Shown: positions 35,580-56,400 of the stretch, one piece after another
Position numbering within the stretch: position 1 is the stretch's first letter
How the letters are laid out: each line of letters starts with the position of its first letter
Assembly (NCBI RefSeq): GCF_000308675.1
Contig: NZ_BAGE01000018.1
Location: 124,001 to 188,000, forward strand
DNA length: 64,000 bases
Reading direction: 5' to 3'
From: Nocardia paucivorans NBRC 100373
Lineage (GTDB): Bacteria; Actinomycetota; Actinomycetes; Mycobacteriales; Mycobacteriaceae
Made by a program: the position numbers and the translations under genes
Notes under the pieces: generated by a model
Told to the model about the DNA's origin: nothing
Database searches by the model: none
What the model saw: the letters and a program-made list of their open reading frames with translations, nothing else

Positions 35580-36201
35580 GGGACCGAGAGTAAACCGGTG
35601 CACAGCCGCTTCGAAGGGATCGCCGGACAGCTAATCCATATTTTCGGCCGGCTCTTGTGCTCGGCTCGGGCGCGGTTGCGAAGCTGTGTCGAGGTCGGGG
35701 GAGCGTGTTGCGCGTGCATTTGTATTTGAATCCGGTGAATGCCTCGAAACCGGCCGGTCAGTAAATATAGGCAGTTCAAGCGGCATTTCTTGGAATGTCA
35801 CAAGTGAGCCGGCCCGGGGGATGTGTCTCATTCGTATGTCTTTTCGCGCTCGGGCCTGGCATGAGCCGGAGCGAGTAGTTATCACCGATTGCGTGCTCGG
35901 CGTTGTAGAACGCAGTGCCGGCGGCCCGCAGGGGGCGTCGCCGGCGCTGTGTACACCTCGGGTCGTCAGGTGAGTCCGAGTCGGTCTCTCGTGGTCTCCG
36001 CTCCCCCTCTTGGTCCGATGCCTATGTTTCGGCGTGTCGGGTTCTGCGTGTCGCTTTTGGGGTAGCCCATCCCCGCGTGCCGCTACCCTTGGGTAGTCTC
36101 TCGGGCTGTGATGTGGGTCATGTCCATCGGAGGAGTTCATAACTTCTGGTGGCGTGACCACGTCATGCTGGTCCACCCGAGGAGTTAAGGGGCGTTTTCC
36201 G
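35580..36201. other. Long intergenic region between monooxygenase and acyl-CoA ligase genes
   Basis: About 620 bases with divergent genes on both sides. AT-rich stretches lie near 35720-35810. An inverted repeat near 36083 is listed separately, and GGAGGAG-like sites lie near 36126 and 36180. The open frames here give unrecognisable, low-complexity proteins and are not called. Confidence 0.4.
36083..36096. promoter_or_regulatory. Inverted repeat CTACCC-TT-GGGTAG upstream of acyl-CoA ligase gene
   Basis: Perfect 6-base arms with a TT spacer, about 105 bases before the ligase start. A plausible operator for that gene; the regulator is unknown. Confidence 0.35.
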
Positions 36202-37839
36202 ATGTTGAGCACCATGATGGACGAGCAGTTGTCGCTGGCGACACTGCTGCGTTACGCGTCCACTTTCGCCGGCAATTCCACCGTTTCCACCTGGACCGGC
36301 GACGGAATGCGCACCATGACCTACCGAGAGGTCGGTGCGGAATCGGCCCGGTTGGCCAATGCCCTGCGTGGGCTCGGGATCGAGGAAGGTGACCGGGTGG
36401 GCACCTTCATGTGGAACAACAACGAACACCTGGTGGCCTATATCGCGGTCCCGGCCATGGGTGCGGTGCTGCACGCGCTGAACATCCGACTGTTCCCCGA
36501 GCAGGTGGTCTACATCGCCAACCATGCCGAGGATCAGGTGGTGATCGTGGACGGCAGCCTGGTGCCGATGTTCGCCCAGTACCTGCCGAATATGAAGACC
36601 GTCCGGCACGTCATCGTCGCCAATGGTGACGCCACCACCCTCACCGCGCCCGAGGGTGTGCAGGTGCATTCCTACGCCGAACTGTTGGCCGGTCAGCCGG
36701 ACACCTACGACTTCCCGGTGCTCGACGAGCGCAGTGCCGCCGCCATGTGCTACACCTCTGGCACCACCGGAAACCCCAAGGGTGTCGTCTACTCGCACCG
36801 CTCGAACTGGTTACACGCCATGCAGGCGTGTACGCCGAGCGGTTTGGGGATGCTGCCCACCGACACCATGCTCGCCATCGTGCCGCTCTTCCACGCGAAC
36901 GCGTGGGGGCTGCCGTACGCGGCTCTGATGGCGGGCGCGAACCTGATCATGCCGGACCGTTTCCTGCAGCCGGGTCCGCTGTTGGAGATCATGGCTGCCG
37001 TCGAGCCCACCTTCGCCGCAGCGGTGCCGACCATCTGGGGCGGGGTGCTGGCGGCCCTCGCGACATCGCCGCAGGACATCACGCATCTGCGTACGGTGGT
37101 GGTGGGTGGTTCGGCCGCGCCGCCGGCGATGATGCGCACCTTCCAAGAAAAGCACGGTGTTCGAGTGGTGCACGCCTGGGGTATGACCGAGACGTCACCG
37201 CTGGGCAGTGTCGCGCACCCGCCCGCCGGGGTCAGCGGTGAGGATGAATGGGCCTATCGGATCACCCAGGGACGGTTCCCCGCCGGTGTGCAGGCCCGAC
37301 TGGTTGCCGACGACGGCAAGGTGGTGCCCAATGACGGCCGGTCGCTGGGTGAGCTGGAGGTGCGTGGTCCCTGGATCACCGGCTCCTACTATTCCCCGGA
37401 CGGGGTCGAGGTCGATCCGGACAAGTTCGACGACGGTTGGCTGCGCACCGGCGATGTCGGCAAGATCAGCCCCGACGGCTATCTGACCCTGGTGGACCGC
37501 GCCAAGGACGTGATCAAGTCGGGCGGGGAGTGGATTTCGTCGGTCGATCTGGAGAACGCCATCGTGGGTCACCCGGCGGTGGCCGAGGCGGCGGTGATCG
37601 GTATCCCCGACGAGAAGTGGGACGAGCGGCCGTTGGTCGCCATCGTGGCCGCGGACGGGACCGAACCGGCACCCGAGGAGCTGCGTGAGTTCCTGGCCGA
37701 CAAGTTCGCGAAATGGCAGCTGCCGGAATACTGGACCTTCATCCCCGAGGTGCCCAAGACCAGTGTGGGCAAGTTCGACAAGAAGCGGCTGCGCGCCCAG
37801 TACGCCGATGGTGAGCTGAATGTCGTCAAGCTGACCTGA
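36202..37839 (+). CDS. Fatty acid-CoA ligase (FadD-like)
   Basis: A 545-residue acyl-CoA synthetase of the ANL superfamily: it activates a fatty acid with ATP to the acyl-AMP, then transfers it to CoA. Motifs are YTSGTTGNPKG (184-194), GMTETSPLG in the A5 region (about 330), GWLRTGDVG (about 413), the hinge after DRAKDVIKSGGEW (about 433-445) and the catalytic Lys in KTSVGKFDKKRL (near 525). The order and length match medium/long-chain ligases of actinobacteria; there is no carrier domain. ATG 36202 is chosen over a GTG 16 codons earlier because the conserved N-terminus begins there. It ends before a bidirectional hairpin terminator. It is not evidently part of the NRPS loci. Confidence 0.94.
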   Translation: MLSTMMDEQLSLATLLRYASTFAGNSTVSTWTGDGMRTMTYREVGAESARLANALRGLGIEEGDRVGTFMWNNNEHLVAYIAVPAMGAVLHALNIRLFPEQVVYIANHAEDQVVIVDGSLVPMFAQYLPNMKTVRHVIVANGDATTLTAPEGVQVHSYAELLAGQPDTYDFPVLDERSAAAMCYTSGTTGNPKGVVYSHRSNWLHAMQACTPSGLGMLPTDTMLAIVPLFHANAWGLPYAALMAGANLIMPDRFLQPGPLLEIMAAVEPTFAAAVPTIWGGVLAALATSPQDITHLRTVVVGGSAAPPAMMRTFQEKHGVRVVHAWGMTETSPLGSVAHPPAGVSGEDEWAYRITQGRFPAGVQARLVADDGKVVPNDGRSLGELEVRGPWITGSYYSPDGVEVDPDKFDDGWLRTGDVGKISPDGYLTLVDRAKDVIKSGGEWISSVDLENAIVGHPAVAEAAVIGIPDEKWDERPLVAIVAADGTEPAPEELREFLADKFAKWQLPEYWTFIPEVPKTSVGKFDKKRLRAQYADGELNVVKLT

Positions 37840-37855
37840 GTTCGGTCGATGCGGG

Positions 37856-37889
37856 TCGGGCCCGGTGCGGGAGATCGCACCGGGCCCGA
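37856..37889. terminator. Perfect bidirectional hairpin between convergent genes
   Basis: Arms of 14 bases (37856-37869 and 37876-37889) enclose a 6-base loop, placed between the stops of the acyl-CoA ligase and SCO5389-like genes. Its symmetry and position make it a likely terminator for both. Confidence 0.8.
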
Positions 37890-37902
37890 TGTATGCGCTC
37901 GG

Positions 37903-38295
37903 TCAGCAGTTACGCAGTTCCGGACTCTGGTTGAGCAGTTGAGCCCGGGTGCTGATGAAGGTGCTGTAGGTTTCGCCGCCGACGGCCGAGAGCGGGAAGG
38001 CGGCCACCCGGTGGCAGTTCTGGAAGGCCAGTTTCACGCCGAAGTGGCGTTCCAGACCACCACGAATGGCGTCGGAGGCCATGGCGCGCAGCAACTGTCC
38101 GCGGGCGGTCTCGTCCGGCGGAGGGACCACATTGTCGGCGAATTCGGCGGTGCCGGAATTCAGTTCGCCGGCGACCCGGCTGACCACTTCCCAGGCATAG
38201 GGCAGCGAGTTCCGGACACATTCGACGAACTCGGCGTCGGTGACCTCGCCGCGTTCGGCGCGTTCCAGTAGGGCGGTGGGGACATCCAGGGACAT
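37903..38295 (-). CDS. SCO5389 family protein
   Basis: A 130-residue soluble protein strongly resembling the conserved actinobacterial SCO5389 family, whose function is not established. Family hallmarks are the opening MSLDVPTALLERAERGEV, then SLPYAWEVVSRV, the acidic FADNVVPPPDE, the central RGQLLRAMASDAIRGGLERHFGVKLAFQNCHRVA, and the end RAQLLNQSPELRNC. Length is normal. It is a single gene with its promoter in the gap above 38295. Confidence 0.92.
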   Translation of the reverse strand: MSLDVPTALLERAERGEVTDAEFVECVRNSLPYAWEVVSRVAGELNSGTAEFADNVVPPPDETARGQLLRAMASDAIRGGLERHFGVKLAFQNCHRVAAFPLSAVGGETYSTFISTRAQLLNQSPELRNC

Positions 38296-38776
38296 TGGCT
38301 CTCCTCGATCGGCTCGGGCGCGAGTGATTGATACCCGCGGCGTAAGTGCCGGGATCGAGTCTAAACGAAATTGGTTGTCAACAACGGGGGTTTCGTCGTG
38401 AAAGTTGCCCTGCTGCCCGGTTTTTCGGTGTGCCAGGGATGGGGTCGACGGTGATGGCCGCTGGTCGAGAGGGTGGGTCGGCCGCGCCTCGGGGTTTTCG
38501 GGCGTCCGGTTCGGCGTGTCGGTGAAGTGGGTGCGCCCGAGGGTTGGTATGACGGAAAGGTCACAACCTCGACCCTGGAACGTAACGGTGGATCAGGCGC
38601 GTTACCTGCGAGTATCGGGAATTTTCGTCCTAAACATTGCGAAATGATCACGACAATGTAGAGTTGCCGTCACAACGGATGCCGAAACGTTATTTTCGGC
38701 CCGGGCGGCTCTCCGGAGTCGGTCGAACCGGAATGGCGTCCGCGACCAGTGTTGAACGGAACGCGAGGACAAACCC
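38296..38776. other. Intergenic region, divergent genes
   Basis: About 480 bases with the SCO5389-like gene on the left (minus) and the M23 peptidase gene on the right (plus). Apart from a promoter candidate for the peptidase gene, I see no gene. I looked for the c-di-AMP (ydaO) riboswitch that precedes some actinobacterial cell-wall hydrolase genes and could not recognise its core. Confidence 0.4.
38637..38664 (+). promoter_or_regulatory. Candidate vegetative promoter for M23 peptidase gene
   Basis: TTGCGA (38637-38642) and TAGAGT (38659-38664) with a 16-base spacer fit the actinobacterial housekeeping sigma consensus moderately well. The leader to the GTG start would be just over 100 bases. 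Confidence 0.4.
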
Positions 38777-39646
38777 GTGGCGCACCATCGAGTAGGCCCC
38801 AGCTCCATAACCGTGATGAGCTTGATCGGCGACGAAGTCAGGGTTCGTCCCACCCGCCATCGGGCCGAGGTATCCCCAGCGGAGCGGATCAAGGCCGCCG
38901 CCGGCGCCGCGGTTGCCGCGGGCGCGCTCATCGGTACCGCGGCCCAGGTCGCCCCGGCGCTCGCCTATGCCACCCCGCTGCTGCCGGATCCGCAGGACGC
39001 CGACAGGGTCGTGGAAGCCGAACCGGTGTCCAGCGCCGAGATCCAGGCCGTCGAAACACGGGTCTTCGAGGCGCAGGCCGCCCAGGCCGCACCCGCTCCG
39101 GCCACCGCCGTGGCCGCCGAGATCGCCGAGAAATCGGCCGACCCGGCGCCGTTCGGTCTGCAAAACCTCCCGCCGGAGGTCGCCGGCCCGCTGGCCCACG
39201 CCGAGCAGACCATCAACCAGATCCAACAGCAGTTCGCCCCCACCTCCACGGTGCGTCCGGTGGCCGGGGTGATCAGCTCCGGTTACGGCAGTCGCTGGGG
39301 CGCCATGCACTACGGACTGGACTTCGCCGATTCGCTCGGTGCGCCGATTCACGCGGTCAGTGGCGGAACCGTGCTGGAGGCCGGGCCCGCCTCCGGTTTC
39401 GGACTCTGGGTGCGGGTTCAGCACGACGACGGCACCCAGGCCGTCTACGGGCACGTCAACGAGATGTTCGTCCAGGCCGGTCAGCGGGTGAACACCGGTG
39501 ATGTCATCGCCACCGTCGGTAATCGGGGCCAGTCCACCGGTCCGCACCTGCATCTGGAGATCTGGGACCAGGGGGGTAACAAGATCGACCCCAGACCCTG
39601 GCTGGCGGCCAGGGGCGTACCGCTGGAGTGGGGGCCGTCGTACTGA
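38777..39646 (+). CDS. M23 family metallopeptidase (secreted cell-wall hydrolase)
   Basis: 289 residues from GTG 38777. A non-classical N-terminal region is followed by a hydrophobic segment (AAAGAAVAAGALIGTAAQVAPALAYA, about 40-65) that can act as a signal peptide. An Ala/Pro/Glu-rich helical linker leads to the LytM/M23 domain (about 157-289). Zinc ligands are H178 and D182 (HYGLD) and H259 (HLHLE), with further catalytic His H226 (YGH) and H257. All are present, so it should be an active peptidoglycan endopeptidase. The LuxR-type gene follows 70 bases later on the same strand. Confidence 0.92.
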   Translation: MAHHRVGPSSITVMSLIGDEVRVRPTRHRAEVSPAERIKAAAGAAVAAGALIGTAAQVAPALAYATPLLPDPQDADRVVEAEPVSSAEIQAVETRVFEAQAAQAAPAPATAVAAEIAEKSADPAPFGLQNLPPEVAGPLAHAEQTINQIQQQFAPTSTVRPVAGVISSGYGSRWGAMHYGLDFADSLGAPIHAVSGGTVLEAGPASGFGLWVRVQHDDGTQAVYGHVNEMFVQAGQRVNTGDVIATVGNRGQSTGPHLHLEIWDQGGNKIDPRPWLAARGVPLEWGPSY

Positions 39647-39716
39647 TTTCCGTGGGGGCATCGAAGTCGTCGCCGCCGAAGGGGTTTCGGTGGCCGATAG
39701 ATCAGGGGTTCGGGAT

Positions 39717-40481
39717 ATGACCGAGGCTGTGGAGCTCTTCGTCGAGCCGCGTAGACAGCAAATTGCCGCAGTACACGCCGCGGTGTCCCGTTTCGGCGGG
39801 GCGCTTCGCCCGGTGGGACGGTCGCCCTACGACGGTGAGGTGGTCCCGGTGTTCAACCGGGCCGAGATCCTGGCCGATTTCGAGGAGCTGCACCGCACTG
39901 CCCGCGACACCGTAAAACTGGTCGAACGTGGCCCACACCTGGGCGATACCGACCGGGAACACCGGATATCGGGGCTGAAACGAGCCCGGTTGGCCGAGGG
40001 AGTGCGGTACCGGATCCTCTACCAGGACACCATCTATCAGGATTCCGAACGCCTCGGTTACGCGCTGGCGACCAATACGCGGGGCGCGCAGGCGCGCACC
40101 CTGCCGGAACCGCCGTTCAAATTCATCGTCGCCGACAACGAGCGGGCCGCCCTGGTCCTGCACACCGATGACCGCCGTCCCGATCCGATGGGCCTGCGCA
40201 TCGCGTCCTCACCGCTGCTGGACCTGTTGGTCCGCACTTTCGACGTGTTGTGGACCATGGCCGCTCCGGTATCGGTCGACCCCACCGCAGGCGGACTCGA
40301 CGACCGCGACCGCGCCATCCTCACCCTGATGAGCATGGGCGCCACCGACGATACGATCGCCCGTCGACTGGGCATGTCCCGGCGTACCGTGGTACGGCGC
40401 ACTGCCCGGCTACTGGAACGCCTCGGCGCGAGCACTCGTTTCCAGGCGGGGGTTCAGGCGATTCGGCGCGGCTGGTTGTGA
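39717..40481 (+). CDS. LuxR-type HTH regulator next to NRPS locus
   Basis: 254 residues from ATG 39717 (AGGGG eight bases upstream); a GTG at 39690 with AAGGGG is nearly as good. The N-terminal 190 residues form an effector-like region (VFNRAEILADFEELHRTARDTVKLVERGP near 40-70, then a beta-rich KFIVADNERAALVLHTDD) of the kind seen in actinobacterial regulators with a TrmB-like or PLD-like sensor part. The C-terminal LuxR HTH is clear: LDDRDRAILTLMSMGATDDTIARRLGMSRRTVVRRTARLLERLG (about 193-236). It lies directly before the NRPS genes on the same strand, with a hairpin after its stop, so it may be the pathway regulator, but this is positional inference. Confidence 0.85.
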   Translation: MTEAVELFVEPRRQQIAAVHAAVSRFGGALRPVGRSPYDGEVVPVFNRAEILADFEELHRTARDTVKLVERGPHLGDTDREHRISGLKRARLAEGVRYRILYQDTIYQDSERLGYALATNTRGAQARTLPEPPFKFIVADNERAALVLHTDDRRPDPMGLRIASSPLLDLLVRTFDVLWTMAAPVSVDPTAGGLDDRDRAILTLMSMGATDDTIARRLGMSRRTVVRRTARLLERLGASTRFQAGVQAIRRGWL

Positions 40482-40500
40482 CCTGTTTCACCCATCTCTA

Positions 40501-40521
40501 CCGCCGTGCAACACCCGGCGG
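40501..40521 (+). terminator. Hairpin after LuxR-type gene, candidate terminator
   Basis: CCGCCG and CGGCGG arms with a 9-base loop lie 20 bases after the stop and are followed by a pyrimidine-rich run. If real, the NRPS gene that follows needs its own promoter; a TATGAT box at 40594-40599 is a weak candidate, without a clear -35. Confidence 0.4.
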
Positions 40522-40645
40522 CTCTTCCTCGATACAGCGCCGGAGAGCCGCGGTGACGACCGCCGCGGCGACGGCCGTACAGCGGTCGACCGTATGATGG
40601 CTCAGGCCGCGCCTGCCTCGGGGTAGATGCCCAGGATATGAGGGC

Positions 40646-50158
<9,513 letters not shown>

Positions 50159-50440
50159 GCCGTCGGGGCCGGTTCGCGACCGGTTCGACCGTGGGCGGAT
50201 CGGCCGTTGTCCGGGCCGCGTCCCGGGGTGCCCCCACGACCGGGGTTACCTCGGCGGCGTGGTGTCGGGCGGCGTCGGGCGATAATCAATACTTCGGAGC
50301 CGACGGGGTACCGCGGGCCGAGGCCGGTACCGGCAGGTAACGAGCGGCGTGCACCGGACCGATGCTAGGAACGGGAACGGGCGCGACGGCAGCGCCGTGG
50401 CATGTCGCGACGAGTGAGACTGGTAGGACGAGGCAGGTAG
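50159..50440. other. Spacer between two NRPS genes
   Basis: 281 bases, unusually long inside an NRPS operon. GATAAT at 50281-50286 resembles a -10 box, but no good -35 is seen. The last part before the ATG (GACGAGGCAGG) resembles the sequence before the third gene of this locus, so the two 5' regions are related. Confidence 0.4.
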
Positions 50441-53400
50441 ATGGATTCGCGGGTCGGGCAGTCGTGCGATCAGAACCGGGAGAGCGGCACGGAGGCGGTG
50501 CGCTCGCCCCGATCCCGACCCACTCGTCCCGCCCGGGTGCGTCGCCCGCGGGTGACGACGCTGCCGCAATTGATGGCCACGGCGGTGGAAGCCAATCCCG
50601 ACGGGACGGCGGTGGTGTTCGCCGACGCGGTGGATTCGTCGGGCGCATTGACGTATGCGCAGTTGGATGCGCGGTCGAACCGGTTGGCCCGGCTGCTGAT
50701 CGACCGGGGCATCGGCCCGGAGGATCTGGTGGCGGTGGGGGTGCCGCGCTCGGTGTCGTCGGTGGTGGCGGTCTGGGCGGTGGCCAAGACCGGGGCGGGG
50801 TTCGTTCCGGTGGACCCGAACTATCCGCTGGAGCGGGTCGAGCACATGGTGACCGACTCCCACGCGGTGGTGGGGTTGACGGTGACCGAGGTGGCCGCCG
50901 GACTACCGGACGTGGTGCGCTGGATCACCCTCGACGACCCCGACACCGAACGGTTGCTGGAGGGGTATTCGGCGGATCCGGTGGTGTTCACCGACCGGGT
51001 GCGGCCGTTGCGGGCCGAGCATCCGGCCTATGTCATCTACACCTCCGGGTCCACCGGTAAACCCAAGGGCGTGGTGGTCACCCAGGCCGGGTTGGCCGGG
51101 TTCTGCGCCGAACAGAAGGAACGGTATCGGCTCGACACCACGACCCGGGCCCTGCATTTCGCCTCCCCGTCGTTCGACGCCTCGGTATTGGAGTTGCTGT
51201 TGGCGATCGGTGGGGCGGGCACCCTGGTGGTGGCCTCACCGCTGGTCTACGGCGGTGACGAGCTGGTCGCGCTGTTGCGGCGCGAGCGGGTCACGCATGC
51301 GTTCATCACCCCGGCGGCATTGGCGTCACTGGACCCGACCGGGCTCGACGAGTTGCGGGTGGTGGTCGCCGGTGGTGAGGCCTGCCCACCGGAATTGGTG
51401 CGTCGCGTAGTGCAGCCGATCTCCGGTGGAACCCGGGAGTTCTACAACGGATACGGGCCCACCGAGACCACCATCATGACCAATATCAGCGATCCGCTGG
51501 TGCCGGATCGCATGGTGACCATCGGCGCCCCCATCCGCGGGATCACCGCGTATGTGCTCGACGAACGGTTGGTGCCGGTGCCCAGCCGGGTGGTGGGGGA
51601 GCTGTATCTGACCGGCGCGCAACTGGCCCGCGGCTATCACGACCGGCCCGGGCTGACCGCCCAACGGTTCGTCGCCAATCCGTTCACCGGCGACGGGTCG
51701 CGGCTGTATCGCACCGGTGACCTGGTGCGTTGGACCGATGACGGCGCTCTCGAATATGTGGGACGCAACGACTTCCAGGTCAAGGTCCGTGGTTTCCGTA
51801 TCGAACTCGGTGAGATCGACGCGGTGCTGGCCGCCCACGACAGCGTGGATTTCGCCGTCACCATCGGCCACACTCTCGACACCGGGGCCACCATCCTCGC
51901 CGCCTACGTCCACCCCGCTCCCGGCCACACCGTCGACACCGCGGCACTGATCGAGCACACCGAACAGCGGCTGCCCCGCCATATGGTGCCCACCACCATC
52001 ACCGTGCTCGACACCATCCCGTTGACCCCGGTCGGCAAACTCGACCGCGCCGCCCTCCCTGCCCCGACCCTGCAAACCACCGCCTATCGGGCGCCGCAGG
52101 GCCGGCTGCAGGAAGCGGTCGCCGAGGTTTTCACCGATCTGCTCTCGCCCACCGACCCGGTCGGCGCCGACGACGACTTCTTCACCCTCGGCGGCAACTC
52201 CCTGATCGCCACCCGCGCCGCCGCCCGTCTCGGTGAAATCGTCGCCACCCGCGTCCCGGCACGACTCGTCTTCGAGGCCCCCACCGTCGCCGGTCTGGCG
52301 GCCCGACTGGAACAACTCACCGGCACGGGCGAACGTCGGGCCCTGACGGCAATGGAACGTCCGGAACGGATTCCGCTGTCGCTGGCCCAGCAGCGCATGT
52401 GGTTCCTCAATCAGTTCGACCCCGCGTCGGCGGTGAACAATATTCCGTTCGCGGTCCGGCTGTCCGGCGAACTGGACGTGGCGGCCCTGCGGGCCGCGGT
52501 CGGGGATGTGATCACCCGTCACGAGACCCTGCGGACCGTGTACCCGGCGGTGGACGGTATCGGCTATCAGAAGATCCTGGCGCCCGACGAGGCGATGCCC
52601 GATGTGGTTTCCGAGCCGATCACCGAGAGCGCGTTGCCCGAATGGTTGGCGGCCCTGGCGCTGACCGGTTTCGATGTCGCCGATCAGGTGCCGCTGCGGA
52701 TCGGGTTGGCCGAGCTCGGCCCCGATGAGCACATCGTCGCCATGGTGGTGCACCATATCGCCGCCGACGGCGCCTCCATCACCCCGTTCCTGCGGGATCT
52801 GCTGACCGCCTACCTGGCCCGGCACGCCGGACAGGCCCCGTCCTGGGATCCGCTGCCGGTGCAGTACGCCGATTACACACTGTGGCAGCGGGAATTGCTC
52901 GGCGACGAGAACGATCCGGGGTCGGTTGCCGCGAAACAGCTGGAATTCTGGCGGCAGCAGTTGGCGGGTCTCCCGGATCGGATCGATCTGCCCGCCGACC
53001 GGCCCCGGCCCGGGGTGTCGAGCGGCGCCGGACGGATACACGGTTTCGATATCGACGAACGATTGCACCGCGGTATCGCCGAGCTGGCGCATCGGACCGG
53101 GGTCTCGGAGTTCATGGTGGTGCACGCGGCCTTCGCGGTGCTGCTGGCGCGATTGGCCGCCACCGACGACGTCACCGTCGGTATCCCGATCGCCGGACGC
53201 GGGGAACGCGAACTGGACGACCTGGTCGGCATGTTCGTCAACACCCTCGTGCTGCGCACCCCCATCGACCCCGCCGAACCGTTCCTCGATCTGCTGGGCC
53301 GGGTGAAGGAAACGGACCTGGCGGCATTCGCCCACGCGGAGCTGCCGTTCGAGCGGCTGGTGGAAGTATTGGATCCGGTGCGCTCGCAGGCACATCACCC

Positions 53401-56400
53401 GCTGTTCCAGGTGGCGCTGTTCTTCCAGAACCTGGATATGCCGCAGTTGGAGCTGCCCGGTCTGTCGGCGTCCCCGCTCGACTTCGACGCCGCCATCGCC
53501 AAATTCGATCTCCAGCTGAATATCGTTCCGCGCAACTTCGCCGACGGCGCGCCGGCGGGACTGAGCGCCTCGTTCACCTACGCCACCGATCTGTTCGACG
53601 AGGCCACGGTGGCAGAATTCGGGCAGCGGCTGATCCGGATATTGGATACCGTCATCGCCTCCCCCACCGAGGTCGTCGGCGACATCGATCTGCTCGACCC
53701 CGCCGAGCGGGAACGAATCCTGTTGGATCGCAATGCCACCGACCATCCGGTGGCGCCGGGACTGCTGCTCGACGGTTACCGCCGGACCGCCGCCCGACTG
53801 CCCGACGCACTGGCCGTGGTGTACGAGGGCACCGAGCTGACGTACCGGGAGTTCGACGAGCGCGTCAACCGGTTGGCCCGGGTGCTGATCGAGCGTGGGG
53901 TGGGCGCCGAGTCGCTGGTCGGTTTGGCATTGCGGCGTTCCCCGGAGCTGGTGATCGGTATGTACGCGATCATCGCGGCCGGTGGTGCGTATGTGCCGCT
54001 GGATCCGGACCATCCGATCGAGCGCATCACCCATATCCTCGACACCGCCGAACCGGTGTGCGTGCTCACCACCGCCGCCGACGCGGAGTCGCTGCCGGCG
54101 GGCACCCCCATCCTGCCGATCGATGCCCTCGCCACGGACGGCATCCCCGCCGATCCCGTTCGCCCCGATGAACTGTTGCGTCCGTTGCGGCCGGAGCATC
54201 CCGCCTATGTGATCTTCACGTCCGGTTCGACCGGTCGCCCCAAGGGGGTGGCGGTCTCGCATGCCGCCATCCACAACCAGATCGAATGGATGCTCGCCGA
54301 GTACCCGCTCGACGAGCTCGACGTGTACCTGCAGAAGACCGCGACCACCTTCGACGTGTCGCTGTGGGGCTACTTCATGCCGTTGCGGGCCGGCGCCAAA
54401 CTGGTGTTGGCCACCCCCGACGGGCATCGCGATCCCGGCTATATCGCCGAGATGATCGCCACCCACCGAGTGACGGTCACCGATTTCGTCCCGTCCATGC
54501 TGACCGTTTTCGCCGCTCATACCGCGCCCGGCAGCATCCCCACCCTGCGCGATGTATTCGTGATCGGTGAGGCGCTGCCGCCGGAGACCGTCGCCGCCGT
54601 GCGCGCGGTGTCCGAGGCGAGAATCCACAACCTCTACGGCCCCACCGAGGCCGCGGTCTCGGTCACCTACTGGCCGGCCGGGTCGCAGCAGCGGTCGGTG
54701 CCGATCGGTCTGCCGCAGTGGAACACCCGGGTGTACGTCCTGGACGCGCGGTTGCGTCCGGTGCCGGTCGGGGTACCGGGTGAGCTGTATCTGGCCGGAG
54801 ATCAGTTGGCCCGCGGTTATGTGCGCCGCCCGGATCTGACCGCCGACCGATTCGTCGCCGATCCGTTCGGTTCGGGTGAGCGGATGTACCGCACCGGCGA
54901 CCTGGTGGTGTGGCGACCCGACGGTGAGACCGGAACCGTGGTGCTCGATTATCTGGGCCGCACCGACTTCCAGGTGAAGTTCCGCGGTCAGCGCATCGAA
55001 TTGGGGGAGATCGAGACCGCGCTGTTGGCGCAGTCCGAGGTGAGCCAGGCGGTCGCGCTGGTATCCGCCTCCTCGCTGGGCGATCAGCTGGTGGCCTATG
55101 TGGTTCCCGCCCCCGGCCATACCGTCGACCAGGACGAACTGCTCACCGCGATCGGGAAAACCCTTCCGCCGTACATGATTCCGGCGGCCATCGTCACGCT
55201 GGACGCGTTCCCGCTCAACCCCAGCGGGAAACTGGACCGCAAGGCGTTGCCCGCCCCCACGTTCACCGCTCGGGAATTCCGGGCGCCCACCACCCCGGTG
55301 GAGGAGATCGTCGCCGAGGTCTTCGCGGAAGTGCTCGGCGTATCCCGTATCGGCGTGGACGACGATTTCTTCGCCCTCGGCGGTAATTCGCTCGTCGCGA
55401 CCCGGGCCGTGGCCCGACTGGGCACCGCCGTCGGCGCGCGGATTCCGGTGCGGACACTGTTCGAGGCCCCCACCGTGGGCGCGTTGGCGGCGGCCGTCGA
55501 ATCGGAAACCCACGCCGATCGGCGGATCCCGCTGGGCAGCATTCCGCGTCCGGAGCAGTTGCCGTTGTCGCTGGCCCAGCGACGCATGTGGTTCTTGAAC
55601 CAGTTCGATCAGGGCGACGACGCGGCCGCGGCCGCCGGCTCGGCCGCCTACAACCTGCCGTTCGCGCTGCGGCTTTCGGGTGAGCTCGATATCGCGGCAT
55701 TGGGTGCGGCGCTCGAGGATGTGCTCGCGCGGCACGAGGTGTTGCGCACCGTGTACCCGGAAACACCGGACGGCCCGGTGCAGGTCGTGCTGCCCGTGGG
55801 ACAGGCCCGGCTCGATACCGCGCCGCGGCGGGTGCGCACCGACGAAGTGGCCGGCGAGGTGTACGCCTTGGCGGCGATGTCGTTCGACGTGACCGAGCAG
55901 GTGCCGGTGCGGGTGCGGTTGCTCGAGATAACCGATGTACCCGCCGGTTCCGCTCCCGAATACGTGTTGGCGGTGGTGGTCCACCACATCGCCGGTGACG
56001 CCTCGTCGATGGGACCGCTGGTGCGGGATGTGATGGTGGCCTACGGGGCGCGGTTGACGGGAGCGGAGCCCGGCTGGGAGCCGCTGCCGGTGCAATACGC
56101 CGACTACGCGCTGTGGCAGCGCGCCGTACTCGGCGACGAACGCGACCCCGATTCGGTTGCCGCCCGCCAGATCGCCTACTGGCGTGCGGAGTTGGCCGAT
56201 CTGCCGGACGTGCTGGAACTGCCCACCGACCGGCCGCGGCCCGCCGTCGCGTCCATGGCGGGTGGCCGGGTGCCGGTCGTGATCGATGCGCAGACCCATG
56301 CCGCGCTGCTGGAGGTGGCACGCGCCCACAACGCCACCCTGTTCATGGTGGTGCACACGGCATTCGCCGTGCTGTTGGCGCGGTTGTCCGGCGCGAACGA

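Noticed and set aside
35631..36215. Minus-strand open frame of 194 codons in the gap before the acyl-CoA ligase gene
   Set aside because: Low-complexity His/Arg/Pro-rich translation with no domain; it overlaps the likely promoter of the ligase gene.
38640..38776. Possible c-di-AMP (ydaO) riboswitch before the M23 peptidase gene
   Set aside because: The characteristic conserved core could not be found; only GC-rich stems are present.
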